From Platerodrilus igneus (lineage: Eukaryota > Arthropoda > Insecta > Coleoptera > Lycidae), in assembly GCA_036346225.1 (NCBI GenBank), contig JARFIW010000115.1, positions 3,199,001 to 3,263,000 on the forward strand: a stretch of DNA of 64,000 nucleotides, in the 5' to 3' direction. The translations under genes and the position numbers were made by a program. Below, piece after piece: positions 36,201 to 45,451 of the stretch; the first letter of the stretch is position 1; every line of letters starts with the position of its first letter. A model generated the notes under the pieces. It made no database searches and was not told the origin of the DNA. It saw nothing but the letters and a program-made list of their open reading frames with translations.

Positions 36201-37061
36201 TTTACACGTGACATTAACTTCTCCATATCTCGGTTGGTAGATCAACATGTCACAGGCGAGGAAAAATTTTCCGAATCTCTGGTATTTTATAATACAAAGG
36301 CGAGCTGAATTGTACATGCGATGTTTATTCCTCCGTGTCCTGGTTGATAGATTGAGGGCACTGCTCCGACACATACAAAGCCACATAAAATTAAACTAGA
36401 AAAAACTTGCATCAGAAATTAATTTGGATTTTTTAAAAAGTCCAAGCTCGTTCTATAATATTCAATTTCCAGGCGTTATACGTCACAGGCGAGGAAAATA
36501 ATTTGGCAAATCTCTGGTATTTTATAATACAAAGGCTGTTGAATTTTACATGCAATGTTTATTCCTTTGAATCCTGGATTACAACGCTGTTCGACCGTAA
36601 TCGACAAAAATTAATTACCAACTCCTCTGCTTATTATTAAACAATCGCTCAACTAATTACAATAATTCAAGTATTAATACTTACGTCATTCACTAGCGCA
36701 CTAAAATATGACCGTTTAGAATAATTATTTGTATCATCACAGCTTTCGACGTTAGACTCTTCTAAAACTAAATCGTTAGGGAATGTTATATCCTTATCTA
36801 TATTATTGCAATCTAAGTTTAAATTTTTAACGTCCTCGATATTTATTAAACAATGTCTTGACGTCCCTAAAAAATATAAATCAGAAAAGGTGATACAACC
36901 AAACAGGCGTTACTGATATCATCGGAAAAAATATTATCAGAACAAATTGTATCTTGCGGACTTGAATTTCTTTGTTCTGGACTCTGAAGGTTGGTGTCTT
37001 TATGGAAAAGCGTACATGATAAAGAAGTATCGGTTATGTTTAATGGACATGATTCTGCCAT
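21656..37061 (-). CDS. FBXW7 (ago): F-box/WD40 protein FBXW7 (archipelago) homolog, nine coding exons
   Basis: The exons, in reading order, are 37061-36914, 36866-36685, 31718-31482, 31437-31108, 24278-24099, 24052-23871, 23821-23596, 22185-21975 and 21930-21656. Every junction is GT-AG. The phases fit, giving 1971 nt, or 656 residues plus a stop. The protein is the substrate receptor of an SCF ubiquitin ligase, which binds phosphodegron proteins such as cyclin E and Myc in known homologs. The order is: Ser/Asn-rich N-terminus, a KKRK basic cluster (residues 111-114), dimerisation-type helix, F-box (about 227-272), then a WD40 propeller (about 320-656). The degron-pocket arginines in '[10 protein letters not shown]', 'GHTSTVRCM' and '[11 protein letters not shown]' are present. 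The two N-terminal exons are less certain than the rest. The gene is stretched by satellite-filled introns. Confidence 0.93.
22344..23482. mobile_element. Inverted LTR dimer (foldback) in an FBXW7 intron
   Basis: Two arms, 22344-22908 and 22948-23482, are inverted copies of one sequence with minor indels. They enclose a 39-nt spacer. Both outer ends are TGTTACGTGCC/GGCACGTAACA, each with a small GTGCCG-AAAAAT-CGGCAC hairpin. The flanking AAAC at 22340-22343 and 23483-23486 is a 4-bp target duplication, so the whole 1139-bp palindrome was inserted as one unit. The arms resemble the solo LTRs at 39667, 46537, 47401 and 51167. The spacer holds, on the minus strand, TGGCGCCCAACGTGG (22927-22913), which resembles an LTR-retrotransposon primer-binding site. 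Confidence 0.85.
24450..30625. repeat. 38-bp satellite filling an FBXW7 intron
   Basis: About 160 monomers of the pattern 'acttcgttcacttttcacc-tgtttcgtttccagatgcg' occupy about 6.2 kb. Monomers are diverged (roughly 10-25% by eye) and some are truncated. The plus strand has almost no stop codon in any frame. Since 38 is not a multiple of 3, all three frames read a 38-residue periodic peptide rich in Phe, Ser and Cys (frames to 377 codons, for example 28162-29295). These frames are almost surely by-products of the monomer. The array lies in the intron between exons 4 and 5, antisense to the gene in its pyrimidine-rich strand. Confidence 0.93.
30636..31035 (+). other. Unassigned open frame in an FBXW7 intron
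   Basis: After the satellite, the plus strand stays open for about 133 codons. It contains '[19 protein letters not shown]' and then a basic run '[11 protein letters not shown]'. The composition is more protein-like than that of the satellite, but no family is recognised. There is no ATG near the beginning and the latter half is low-information. It could be a relic of an inserted element or chance. Confidence 0.25.
31108..31437 (-). CDS. FBXW7 (ago): FBXW7 homolog: F-box exon 4
   Basis: The exon encodes residues 190-299. '[10 protein letters not shown]' and '[14 protein letters not shown]' form the helical dimerisation part. '[19 protein letters not shown]' and '[15 protein letters not shown]' are the F-box that binds Skp1. 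The exon ends 'SPWK' and is followed by GTAAGT; the next exon continues 'AVYMRHH' after an intron of 6829 bp, in the family's expected order. Acceptor ACTATTTTAG. Confidence 0.95.
31482..31718 (-). CDS. FBXW7 (ago): FBXW7 homolog: exon 3
   Basis: The exon has 79 codons starting '[11 protein letters not shown]' after a TTTCAG acceptor and ending 'GWLNQFQ' before GTAAAA. The basic KKRK cluster is a likely nuclear localisation signal. An in-frame ATG just upstream (31727) could act as an alternative start, but the acceptor fit and the phase-0 match to exon 2 favour splicing. The 44-nt intron to exon 4 is very short. Confidence 0.75.
31790..32330. repeat. Intron sequence with a unit of an AT-rich repeat
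   Basis: From about 32170 the sequence 'ttccaggcattatacgtca..gaggaaaattaagcaaatctctggta' matches units at 35900-36560. The remainder of this stretch shows nothing recognisable. Confidence 0.6.
32340..35800. repeat. CTCA-rich low-complexity satellite (about 3.5 kb)
   Basis: This is a degenerate array of 'actcactcaactcgctcattcaactcactc' in which blocks of ACTC, AACTCACT and CTCGCTCA alternate without a strict period. It is strongly strand-biased (G confined mostly to CTCG and CAG words) and has long stretches free of plus-strand stops. It lies in the intron between exons 2 and 3 of the FBXW7 homolog and is bracketed on both sides by units of one AT-rich repeat. Confidence 0.93.
35800..36570. 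repeat. AT-rich tandem repeat next to the CTCA satellite
   Basis: Three to four incomplete units share 'gaaattaatttggattta', 'gaggaaaataatttggcaaatctctggtatttta' and 'ttccaggcgttatacgtcacaggc'. Spacing varies from about 100 to 320 bp through deletions. One further unit sits on the other side of the CTCA array (32170-32330), so the satellite probably expanded inside this repeat. Confidence 0.75.
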
Positions 37062-37075
37062 TCTAAGTCTGCAAC
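36685..37075 (-). CDS. FBXW7 (ago): FBXW7 homolog: N-terminal exons 1-2 (predicted)
   Basis: Exon 1 starts with the ATG at 37061 ('[13 protein letters not shown]'), 14 nt after a TTTGTTTCAG acceptor, so a non-coding 5' exon probably exists upstream. The best donor is ATCA/GTAACG (exon end 36914), giving a 47-nt intron. Exon 2 (36866-36685) is open for 182 nt, reads '[14 protein letters not shown]', is acidic, and ends GAC/GTAAGT in the phase exon 3 requires. The evidence is splice signals and frame only, because the FBXW7 N-terminus is poorly conserved. A different donor (GCCT/GTTTGG) would also keep the frame. Confidence 0.6.
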
Positions 37076-37084
37076 CTGAAACAA

Positions 37085-38970
37085 AACATTAATTAGTGTT
37101 GTGACATTTTTATGTACTATTGTACTATTTAATTTTAGGGGATTTCTAAACCACACATGGGAAACCCCCAGTGCTCTACGTTGAGCACCAATTGTAACGC
37201 TAAATCGCTTATCTGTAAATATAACATTTAATTTTAAGGGGCATCAAACTTGTACAACATTCGACAGTTTTGTAACGTCAGAGAACATTGTACGACATTT
37301 AAACCCTCGACCTTTAAAACCGATAACTGCAATATTTGACCATATTCATTCCAATGCAGTCACATGCAATCACATATGTACAGCACATCGATAAACCACA
37401 GGGTTCTGCAAAGCCCCTCAACCTTATCTAACCTTTTGATCTTGCATCGCAGCATTAAAAAGTAAAAAGTTCTTGTACCGACTTCTACAACTTTAAAAAT
37501 TGAGAAATGCCATTTGTTTACAAACACGTAGACACCTTTTTGGTGTTGCACGGACGCCAGATATGTCACACTTCGACCGTCTTCCAAATCACTAACCTTT
37601 TTTTAGGTTTTTTCTACAGAAACACGACAAAAAATGAGATCTAACGTACCTGTTTCTACTCGCAAAGCATTTATTTAGCGTTAGCGCTACAAAGACGACG
37701 TTCTCAGTCAATTAGCTCCATTCGTACTCCACAATGCACTAAAGTAGACAACGTAAAAACAAAAGAACGTAGTTTTGTTTCACTAAGCAAACGTTTCGAA
37801 TCGCCACAGTATAAAGAACCACATTATCTACTTTACATCTAAAAGACACTTAGACTACGGCGTAAGACAAGTTACCTGGCAACTTTGAAACTAACAGTGA
37901 AATTTTCCAATTTCAACGTACAAAACCCAAGTTGATCGATATTGCATCATATTCATGTAAATGACAAACAGCTCCTCGCAAAGCTTTCCAAGCATAAACA
38001 AATTATACACATTTTTTTTAAACTAAAATATACCAATTCGTTTCAGGGTTCAAGAACACGGTCAAGACCTTGCCAACGCCTAAACAAGCCCAACCTAACG
38101 ACATTCTAAAACCATCACACCTTAACAATCAAACAAAATCAAACTTTACGACCTTCAAGCCCGACAAATACATAAAAAAAACCTGCTTTGATGATCTCCG
38201 AGAGGTCCACAAAGCAAGCAAAAAAAAAATACATGGCAATGAGGTGTTAAACAGAGGTTAGGAAGGTTAGAATGTATTTTTATAGTAATCTTACCGTCAG
38301 AAGTACACATTTAGTGCCATTTTTGTCTGGAATGGCACGGATTGTTGGTCTTTTTGGTAATTTACGACTAATGGTGCTGTAACTTCCTAAAATTTATTAG
38401 TTTTGACATGGACATTCTTGTTAGCTGGGAGTTGTACTAAATTAACAGTTTTACGAACAGCAAAGTGATGAACCAACGTTGACGCTTTCATGTTCAGGTT
38501 CGCGATCGTAACACGTGCAGGTGCAAAGACACAACGTTTGTGAGATAACCAATCAACGGGCTTGTTTCTTACAGAAAAGTAAAATCGCGCGATAATCAAA
38601 GCTAAACCCTTCTGAAAGTTTATTATTGAGTGAAATAATCTATTTTATAGCCAACGCTGAATTTAGGTCTGTACACGGATTATATTTAGCGTTCCTATCG
38701 AAGTGTATGTATGTATCTTCTATTATTATTAAAAAACTTACTGGGTGGTTGAAAACTATAAACTAAATATAGTTTACACTACCACCCTCAATCGATTTTG
38801 GGGCTATTCAGCTCCTTCCACCTAACTTGAGAGTACCAACACAAAATTTATTTAACCAAAGCATTGCAGAATTACATAAATACAATTGCTAACTTAACCA
38901 TACAACTAGACATACGTTGAGCGAACTAATGAAAGGCGCTCTGCATTTGTGCAACAACACTTTGGAGGAA
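37085..38970. other. Upstream region of the FBXW7 homolog, mostly unassigned
   Basis: This stretch should contain the 5' non-coding exon and promoter of the FBXW7 homolog, but no clear signal was pinned down. 'CTCTACGTTGAGCACCAATTG' near 37177-37197 resembles an inverted primer-binding-site region and may mark an LTR relic. A 70-codon minus-strand frame (38599-38387) has no recognised relative. Confidence 0.4.
38047..38255 (+). CDS. Candidate internal exon of an unknown plus-strand gene
   Basis: An acceptor-like ATTCGTTTCAG (ending 38046) opens a stop-free stretch of about 70 codons that reads 'FKNTVKTLPTPKQ..KTCFDDLREVHKASKKKI'. It ends near CAGAG/GTTAGG, a possible donor. The composition (Lys, Asn, Pro, Asp, Glu mixed) is protein-like rather than repeat-like. 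I do not recognise the family. If real, it would belong to a gene divergent from the FBXW7 homolog. Splice motifs alone are weak support. Confidence 0.3.
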
Positions 38971-38984
38971 CCTTTGGTCGTTGA

Positions 38985-39666
38985 GATTGTATGATCTGCA
39001 GGTGCATTGTCCCTGACTACCTTGTGATTTTCTATCCGAAAGTACTAGATTGGCAATGATACGAGATTCTTTACCTGGCGATTTTTAATTTTATTAAACC
39101 CTTGCTGTTCCAAGCGTATGGATCTAACGTGTAACACACACACACGCGCGTGCGCATACACACACACGCGCGCGCGCGGCACACATACACAGAACCTACA
39201 TTTTACCTGTCATTTGTACAATGGCGTATTTTTGTGAAAAAAGCTCGCCTTCCTAACATTTTTCAAGCGGTCTCCGTGTCAGGAATCGAACCCAAGACCT
39301 TGGGATTAGTAGTCATACGCAAACCTAGTTAACCCACGGATAACCATGAAAAACGAGTGTATCACGGCAGTAATGCCATGGCTGCAATGACAGGTTAGGT
39401 TACTATTAGAGATAGATATTATTATTAAAAGACACAAAACATAAATCACTTAACACGCATATCAGAACAGTCTGCAATAGTTTTAGCAACAACTGTTCTG
39501 ATACGCGTGTTTAAGTGATTTGTGTTTTTTAATAATAATATCTATTTCTAACAGTAACCTAACCTATCATTGCAGCCACGGCATTACTGCCGCGACACGC
39601 TCGTATGAAAGGGGCTACGGTGGAGCAGAATATAAAATTTATTACGTATCAATCGACAGAAGGTCT
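38985..39666. repeat. About 500-bp tandem repeat, unit A (first part), with tRNA-like segment
   Basis: Parts match unit B at 45452-45951. Read on the minus strand, 'ctaatcccaaggtcttgggttcgattcctgacacgg' (about 39280-39320) resembles a tRNA T-arm with a GGTTCGATTCC box B. A matching segment lies at about 45720-45770. A CACACACGCGCGTG microsatellite lies at 39133-39183. The unit is interrupted by the hairpin element at 39353 and the solo LTR at 39667, and resumes at 40210. Confidence 0.65.
39353..39604. repeat. Hairpin (foldback) element with arms of about 115 bp
   Basis: Left arm 39353-39470 and right arm 39493-39604 are inverted copies with a few mismatches, around a 22-nt loop. The outer ends are ACGAGTGTATCACGG and CCGCGACACGCTCGT. 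Each arm holds GGTTAGGTTAC or its complement. The element interrupts the 500-bp repeat, because the matching sequence in unit B is continuous at about 45790. It could be a non-autonomous DNA transposon. Confidence 0.75.
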
Positions 39667-40209
39667 TGTTACACTTTCGGGCAATTATACTCAGCAATTG
39701 TTATACTCGCAGTATGATTCCCGTCATATTTCTAACTGATACCGACCACGCTTTAAAAGTGATGCGACCGCTGTTTAAGTCAATTTGCAAGCACAATTTA
39801 AGTCAAAACAAATTGCTCACATGGCGGCATCACGTGAATTCGTCTCAGGGTACCACGATGGTTTTGCAGGATGGGTTCAGTTCACGCCTTGTTAAATCAA
39901 ATTACATCCGTCCTCCTTGTGGCTTCTGTACTCGTAGGGGAACGACAGAAATTAGTTAACAGGTACACGAAGGCAAACGGTAGAAGGAACCTACATACCT
40001 ACAAAGAAAAGACACACGACACAGATAGATGTTGCTTCGTCGAATGCTTGTAACTTAATGGCGTCATATAACACCACGCGCGCACTCCGCGCCCTTTTGC
40101 GCAAACGCGCCTGTCAGGGACGACGGAAGTTGACATATTCAATTAAAAATACGTGACAACTTATTTACAAATTAAATCTAACGTGATGCAAGCCAATTGA
40201 CATGTAACA
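39667..40209. mobile_element. Solo LTR, 543 bp, TSD GTCT
   Basis: It begins TGTTAC and ends GTAACA. The flanking GTCT at 39663-39666 and 40210-40213 is a perfect 4-bp target duplication. The interrupted host sequence ('gtatcaatcgac..tct' then 'tcttcaagg') rejoins to match unit B near 45820-45845, which confirms both edges. Internal sequence matches the elements at 46537 and 51167. No coding capacity. Confidence 0.85.
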
Positions 40210-40308
40210 GTCTTCAAGGGAAAGTCTGCGAAAGCTATAACTTACGAAGACGTGTCGGATGTTAAGCGGAATTGAGATTCAAAGAGCAACATAAAAATAT
40301 GGGCATGA
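40210..40308. repeat. About 500-bp tandem repeat, unit A (last part)
   Basis: The match to 45838-45951 ('gtctgcga..gtgtcggatg-taagcg-aattgag..caaagag..atatggg') continues unit A after the solo LTR. It stops at 40308, where the gypsy-like element begins. Confidence 0.75.
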
Positions 40309-42317
40309 TGTTACATTCTTTTTCTCACAAAATCCTGTCCTAAATAAGAGCGCGTGCGGTTTTTTATATTGGTAAAGGATGTTATATCCGCTGTGTGCCG
40401 AAAGAAGGAGATACCCGCTAAAAATCCGCTTTTGTGCTGGACTCGATCCCTTGTCATAGACTTTATAGGGATCCAGTGAGTAGCATACCTGGGCTAGGTG
40501 CTTCCCCGCCGGTGCGAATAGAAGAAACATGACTATACGCGCTGTTTATTCTTGTCAGACGTCTAATGTTGCTGGAATTGCAGCAAAGATTTATTGCAGG
40601 AGCATCACTCTGGGATGTCTATATCGCTACCACAAAACATGCTTGTAGACACCCAGGGCTTGTACGAGCTGTATTTCGTAATTTTCTAGAGATCGGTAAA
40701 ACCTCTGCGTTCGATTGGAGCCATTCCTTAAAGAGTGGCAGATTTGCCTCTGTGTGAAGCTGAGCACTTCTTACGAATCAGGGAGCTCTTGTTCTGGATC
40801 ACTTGGAGCTAGCGCATGTGCGTTTTCGATGCGCTACCCCAAACCGTTGATGCGTATGTAAACGTCGGTCGGGTTATTGTTTTGTAAAGCCTACGCTTGT
40901 TTGAAGCGTCTTGCCTACTTCGGTGATTAGTCAAAAGGTATAGCAAAGCCATAACTCTCTCGACGTTGTTTGCCGCAACTCGAAGTGAGATTTCCAAGTC
41001 AGCTTGGACTCAAGAATCACTCCTAGATTCATGACATCTGAATGCCAAGGTATTGGCTCGTCAAACGCTCTTACGTCGTCGCCAGGTCGGTGACGTTGCT
41101 AAGAGAAGAAAACTGCCGTGCTCTTTTTTAGATTGACTCAGAGTCTTAGCCATTTTTCGAAAGTGTCTATCACCGTTTGCAGTCTTTACAAAGAGTGCGG
41201 AGCACGTGATCTGACTATTGTGTCTGTGTCATCGGCGTTAGCGCCATCCTGGTATCGGCCGTTTTCGGTAGATCGCTCAAGAAGATGCCGTAGAGTGCCA
41301 GCGAGAGGACAAAGTTCTGGGAAACCACAACCCCGAGGCGTGCGCGACATACGTACCAATATTTATAAACAAACACTGAAAATGTTCAATCAAAGAAACC
41401 ACGCCCCTTGAGTAATAGAAACACTGTTTCTGTTAGAGCCAAAATGGGGCAAACAAAGGGAATGCCCGCTTTTACCAGTACTGCATAACAAAAGTAGGAG
41501 TTTTGACCATCCGAATTTACTTGAGATGACCTAGCGCTTTCATTAGTCTTGTAGAGGAGAAATAGTCTAACGCTTCCACTAGCCCAGAACCAGCACCTTG
41601 GAGCTTCCCTTAGCCCGAGGTCCGCAACATTGTCAAACTGGCACGTTCACCAGCCCGGGAGATTCACAATCATCGTAAAACCGGCGCCTCTACTAGCCCG
41701 AAGAAACTTGCAAGCATCGTCAAACAGGTGTCCCCACTAGCCAGCGGAGACCCATAACTATCGTCAAGCCGGCGCTCACACTAGCCCAGGGAGACGTTTA
41801 AGAATTAAGAGAGAGGCGCCAATCTGACGACGACGTCGATGCCGATCAGTCTACGTCACTAAGACTGCCAACACCATCTCGACAGTTTCTAACGACCACC
41901 GACGCCAGCGATAAACACGCCCTACGTCCTTCCTACAACGATCGCCACCACCTCTACAGTCAGTATCTCCACTACCTCCATCACCAGTGAATTTGCAGTT
42001 GACGAAAGTAGACATGACCAACGACCGTTACCAGAACGACAGCTCATTCGAGGTCTATCTTGACGATTCCAGGGGGTTCGCTGTACGTCAGGCGTTCCGA
42101 CGCCAAAAACTTCAGCCTGGTTCCATGCAGACTGTCTTCATAATACTTGAATGTGAGTGTGTGTGTGTGTGTGTGCGTGCGTATGTGCGCGTATATAATA
42201 TTATTAAGAAATTAAAGTAAAGGAAGAATTGTTACAGCGCGAGTCGATCCGCAGACTCCCAAGATCAACTCAGTTCGACACCGCTTTCCAGTCAGCAGCC
42301 GACTGCCACGTGTCACA
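40309..42317 (+). repeat. Gypsy 5' LTR, interrupted by a LINE fragment
   Basis: The first about 45 bp match the start of the 3' LTR, and about 41335-42317 match its remainder (runs of 'cactagccc..aaaccggcgc', then 'gagagaggcgcca..gacgacgacgtcgatgccgatcagtctac'). Between them sit about 0.98 kb of unrelated sequence, including the minus-strand LINE relic. A TG/GTGTGC microsatellite lies at about 42153-42190, the same place as in the 3' LTR. Confidence 0.75.
40809..41340 (-). pseudogene. LINE reverse-transcriptase relic inside the gypsy LTR
   Basis: Reading the minus strand, 'LSLALYGIFLSDLPKT' and a decayed 'ADDT' catalytic motif (about 41245-41330) are followed by a thumb region with 'DVMNLGVIL' (about 41015-41040). 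The open part 40997-40809 reads 'LYKTITRPTFTYASTVWG', typical of the Jockey superfamily past the RT. Stops and frameshifts break it. It differs from the LINE at 1-3930. Confidence 0.75.
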
Positions 42318-44278
42318 AAGCCTCACGTTGGGCGCGACTGGTACCCGGTTTCTTCTAGTTAGGCAACAGGTTGAACTTGGCTATAGAAAAGTGCAACTTT
42401 GAGGTCCAAACACTGAAATACTTAGGTTATGTCATCTCCACCGAGGGCAATCGTCCCCCACCTCGGCACATCGTGCAAATCAGTGAGGCTAAACGAGCAA
42501 CAATCCGTTGTCCACTAGGGTCGGTTCTCGACCTATGTAATTAGTTGACAGGCTACATCCCCTGATGTGCTGAGATCCAATCTCCTCTCACGGACCTGTT
42601 TCAAGTAATGAAGCGCTTTCAGTGGACCGAAGACGCAGATAACGCATTTCGAAATATCTAAAAAGCGAAACAACTAAGACAAGCCGTTCATCCAGTCGGC
42701 AGACGCCAGCGTCATCGGTGTTGCAGCGGTACTATACCAAAAAGTCGATGGTAACAAACACCTAATCGGCTATGCCAGTGCCCAATTAAACGAAACAGAA
42801 AGTACCATATTAACGAGCAGCAATGCCTAGTCGACATATGGAGCATAAAAAGGTACCACCCATACTTGGAAAAGTTGTTACAACGCACAGTAAGCCTTGT
42901 CCTATTATGACTTGATCGCACAAAGACACAAAATCCAACTTACACAAAGGGCCTTGCTGCTGCAAGAGTTCAACTTTGAAGTCGAACACTGACCCGGGAC
43001 ACGCAACCAGTTGCCCGATCCCTTCTCCCGCATCCCAAACGTCGACGCCCTTCCCGAAGATACAACCGACAAGGATCGCCTACTGCCACTCAACCACTAT
43101 GTCAGATTGCAAATGACCAACTCGTCGAACAGGTGAAAACCGTCCAGGGGCAAACCCGGTCATTGGCCGGTTAATAAATACCTGAGAAGTCATACACACC
43201 AACGGACCCCACACACCAAGGGAGGAAGAGATCTTACAGGACCACGTTGCAGAGGAAAAGTACTTGACCAAAGTGGAACCGTCTGCTAGCACCACCCGTA
43301 ATGCACAACGATATTCTCTACGCCGGACAACCAGGCGCCGAAGAAACCTACAGGGTACTTAGAGAACGTTAATTCTGACCAAATGTAGGCGACACAGTAA
43401 CAGCTACGTCCGACAAAGGTTGACTTGAACGGTAACGAAAAGGGGGCACTGTAGCCTAAATCTCCTACGGCCGCATACACCGACCAACCCGTAAGAGGTA
43501 ATCTCAATCGACGTCATGCGGTCAAGGTAAGGCAACACACTCACAACAGTCGTCACGGATCTGTTTAGCCGATGGGTAGAGGTGTTTTCAGAGGCCAAAG
43601 TCTACTGCGCAGTCATAATCAAATGTCTCGATTTGTTGATCCAAAGGCCATATTAACCATTCAATTGAAGACGCTTTGACAGGGTCTCATATCGATGGAA
43701 TGTCCATCATTGGGCAACACCCATAAGGTATTCCCAGACCAACCCCATTGAGAGACGAAATAAATAACGCAAAGATGGACTAAGGTTGTTTCCTACCGGC
43801 AACCTACCTGAACTATGGGGTACCTCATTCCCGACATTTTCTTCACATTAAAAACCCGGAAAATCGTAGCCACGGGAACTACGTCGTGCCAATCCCTTCT
43901 AGGGTACAAACTGTCAAGACCCGGAAGTTGGTGAGGAACCCCGGCTAACAACCAGAGAGAGAGAGATTCACGCCAGAGAACTAGACTACAGAACCAGGTA
44001 TACGAACGAAGATACCGCACCACTTCAGTTAGCACCCGGCGATCAAGTAATGGCACGTGCACACCCGACCTCTAGATCCCGGTTTGACGCCAAATGGAGA
44101 GGGGCTCACACGGTAGTTAGACCGTCTAGACCCAACATCTACTGAGTGCAGATAGAAAAAGAGCTGAAAATCAAGATCCACGTATACGACCACTGACCAA
44201 CACCTCAGAAACAGCCGCCAGCGACCAATACCATCAACCACTCCACTCACTCTGAGTATTCCTTGAGGGGGAGGAGGG
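42318..44278 (+). pseudogene. Gypsy pol relic (RT, RNase H, integrase)
   Basis: Scattered frames keep the family order. RT C-terminus: 'KYLGYVIS' at about 42418-42445. RNase H: 'FQWTEDADNAF' at about 42618-42650, then 'EQQCLVDIW' at about 42820-42850. The linker 'LLLQEFNFEVEH' is at about 42958-42993. Integrase: 'ISIDVM' and 'VVTDLFSRWVEVF' at about 43503-43595. The integrase C-terminus 'GDQVMARAHP' to 'KWRGAHTVVRP' is at about 44037-44130. Stops and frameshifts are numerous; gag and protease are not recognisable, so the element also has a deletion. The polypurine tract 'gagggggaggaggg' ends at 44278, directly against the 3' LTR. Confidence 0.8.
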
Positions 44279-45447
44279 TGTTGCCGTCCAATCCTCACAA
44301 AATCCTGTCATATATAGAGGCGCGCGACATACGCACTCAATCAAGGACGCATATCGACCAACAGGAACGCCCTGTTTCTATTAGAGCCAGAATGAGGCAA
44401 TCAACGGGAATGCTCGATTTTTCCAGAACTGCATAAAGGAAGAAGCCCTGAACATCCGACTTCGCTTAACCTCACCTAGCGCTTCCGCTAGTATAGAACC
44501 AGCACCTCGGCGCTTCCTTTAGTCTCAGGTCTACCGCATCGCCAAACCGACGTTTTCATTAGTCCTGGGAGGCACAATCATCGTCAAACCTACGCTTTCA
44601 CAAGTCAGAAAAGATCTACAAACATCGTCAAACCGACGCTTTGACTAACCCGAGGAGACTTGCAAACATCGTCGAACTGGCGTTTCCACTAGTTCGAGGA
44701 GACCCATAACCATCATCGAGCCGGCACTTCCATTAGCTCAGGGAGACGTGTGAGAATTAAGAGAGAGATGCCAGGCGGACGACGACTTCGACGCCGATCA
44801 GTCTACATCATTATGCTATCAACGCCATTTCTAAATGGATACTGTCACTACAGGTTCAAACGGCTACAGACGCCAGCAACGCCGTGATAACCACGCCTTT
44901 CGTCACTTTCTCCAACGACCACCGCCATCTCCACAGCCAGTATCTTCACTACCTCTATCACCAGTGAAGTGGCAGTTGACGAAAGTAAACGTAATCAACG
45001 ACAGCTTCAAGAACGCCATTCCATTTGACGTTCATCCTGACAACCCCAGGAAATTCGGGAAACTCAAGTCGTAATTTTATTTATGATCGATTAATTTTAA
45101 AATCAGATTTAAATGGAAGCACGTTTATTTCCAGTGTAAACCTTCGGGTGGAGCATTGGGGACGTAGCCGCAAGTGCAGCGGCCCTTACTTACATTATAC
45201 TTCTGCCTTGTCCCATGCTGCCCGTCTTTATATTATTTGTGTGTGCTTGCGCGCGCGGGCGTGTGTATGCGTGTGCGTGCATGTGTAGGTGTGTTGCGCG
45301 CGCGTGTATGCCTATGTATTGTAATTATTATTAATAAAGATTACAGTAAAGGAGAGCTGTTGCAGCGCGAGAAGTTGATCCACAGGCTCCCAAGATCAAC
45401 CCCAGCTGGCACCGCCTCTCAGTCAGTAGCGACCACCACGTGTAACA
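44279..45447 (+). repeat. Gypsy 3' LTR, 1169 bp
   Basis: It starts TGTTGCCG right after the polypurine tract and ends ACGTGTAACA. A TATATA run (about 44311) lies near the start, a GTGTGC microsatellite at about 45238-45305, and AATAAAG at about 45331. It is well diverged from the 5' LTR, so the insertion is old. Confidence 0.8.
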
Positions 45448-45451
45448 GTGA

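Larger units (their letters stand above)
40309..45447 (+). mobile_element. Degenerate Ty3/gypsy retrotransposon, TSD RTGA
   Basis: The 5' LTR starts TGTTACATTC at 40309 and the 3' LTR starts TGTTGCCGTC at 44279. Both share 'CTCACAAAATCCTGTC' near their start and end in CCACGTGT(C/A)ACA (42317 and 45447). ATGA (40305-40308) and GTGA (45448-45451) are the flanking 4-bp duplication with one change. The host sequence on either side rejoins into the 500-bp repeat. The internal region keeps recognisable but heavily broken RT, RNase H and integrase. The 5' LTR has grown to about 2 kb because a LINE fragment and other sequence lie inside it. Confidence 0.82.

Noticed and set aside
40440..40515. tRNA-like stretch on the minus strand (GGGATCGAGTCC)
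   Set aside because: Box B-like only. No full cloverleaf could be drawn, and the region is repeat debris inside the gypsy LTR.
42900..44300. Minus-strand frames of 60-90 codons at 42712-44298
   Set aside because: The plus strand here holds a recognisable decayed gypsy pol, and the minus-strand frames are its shadows.
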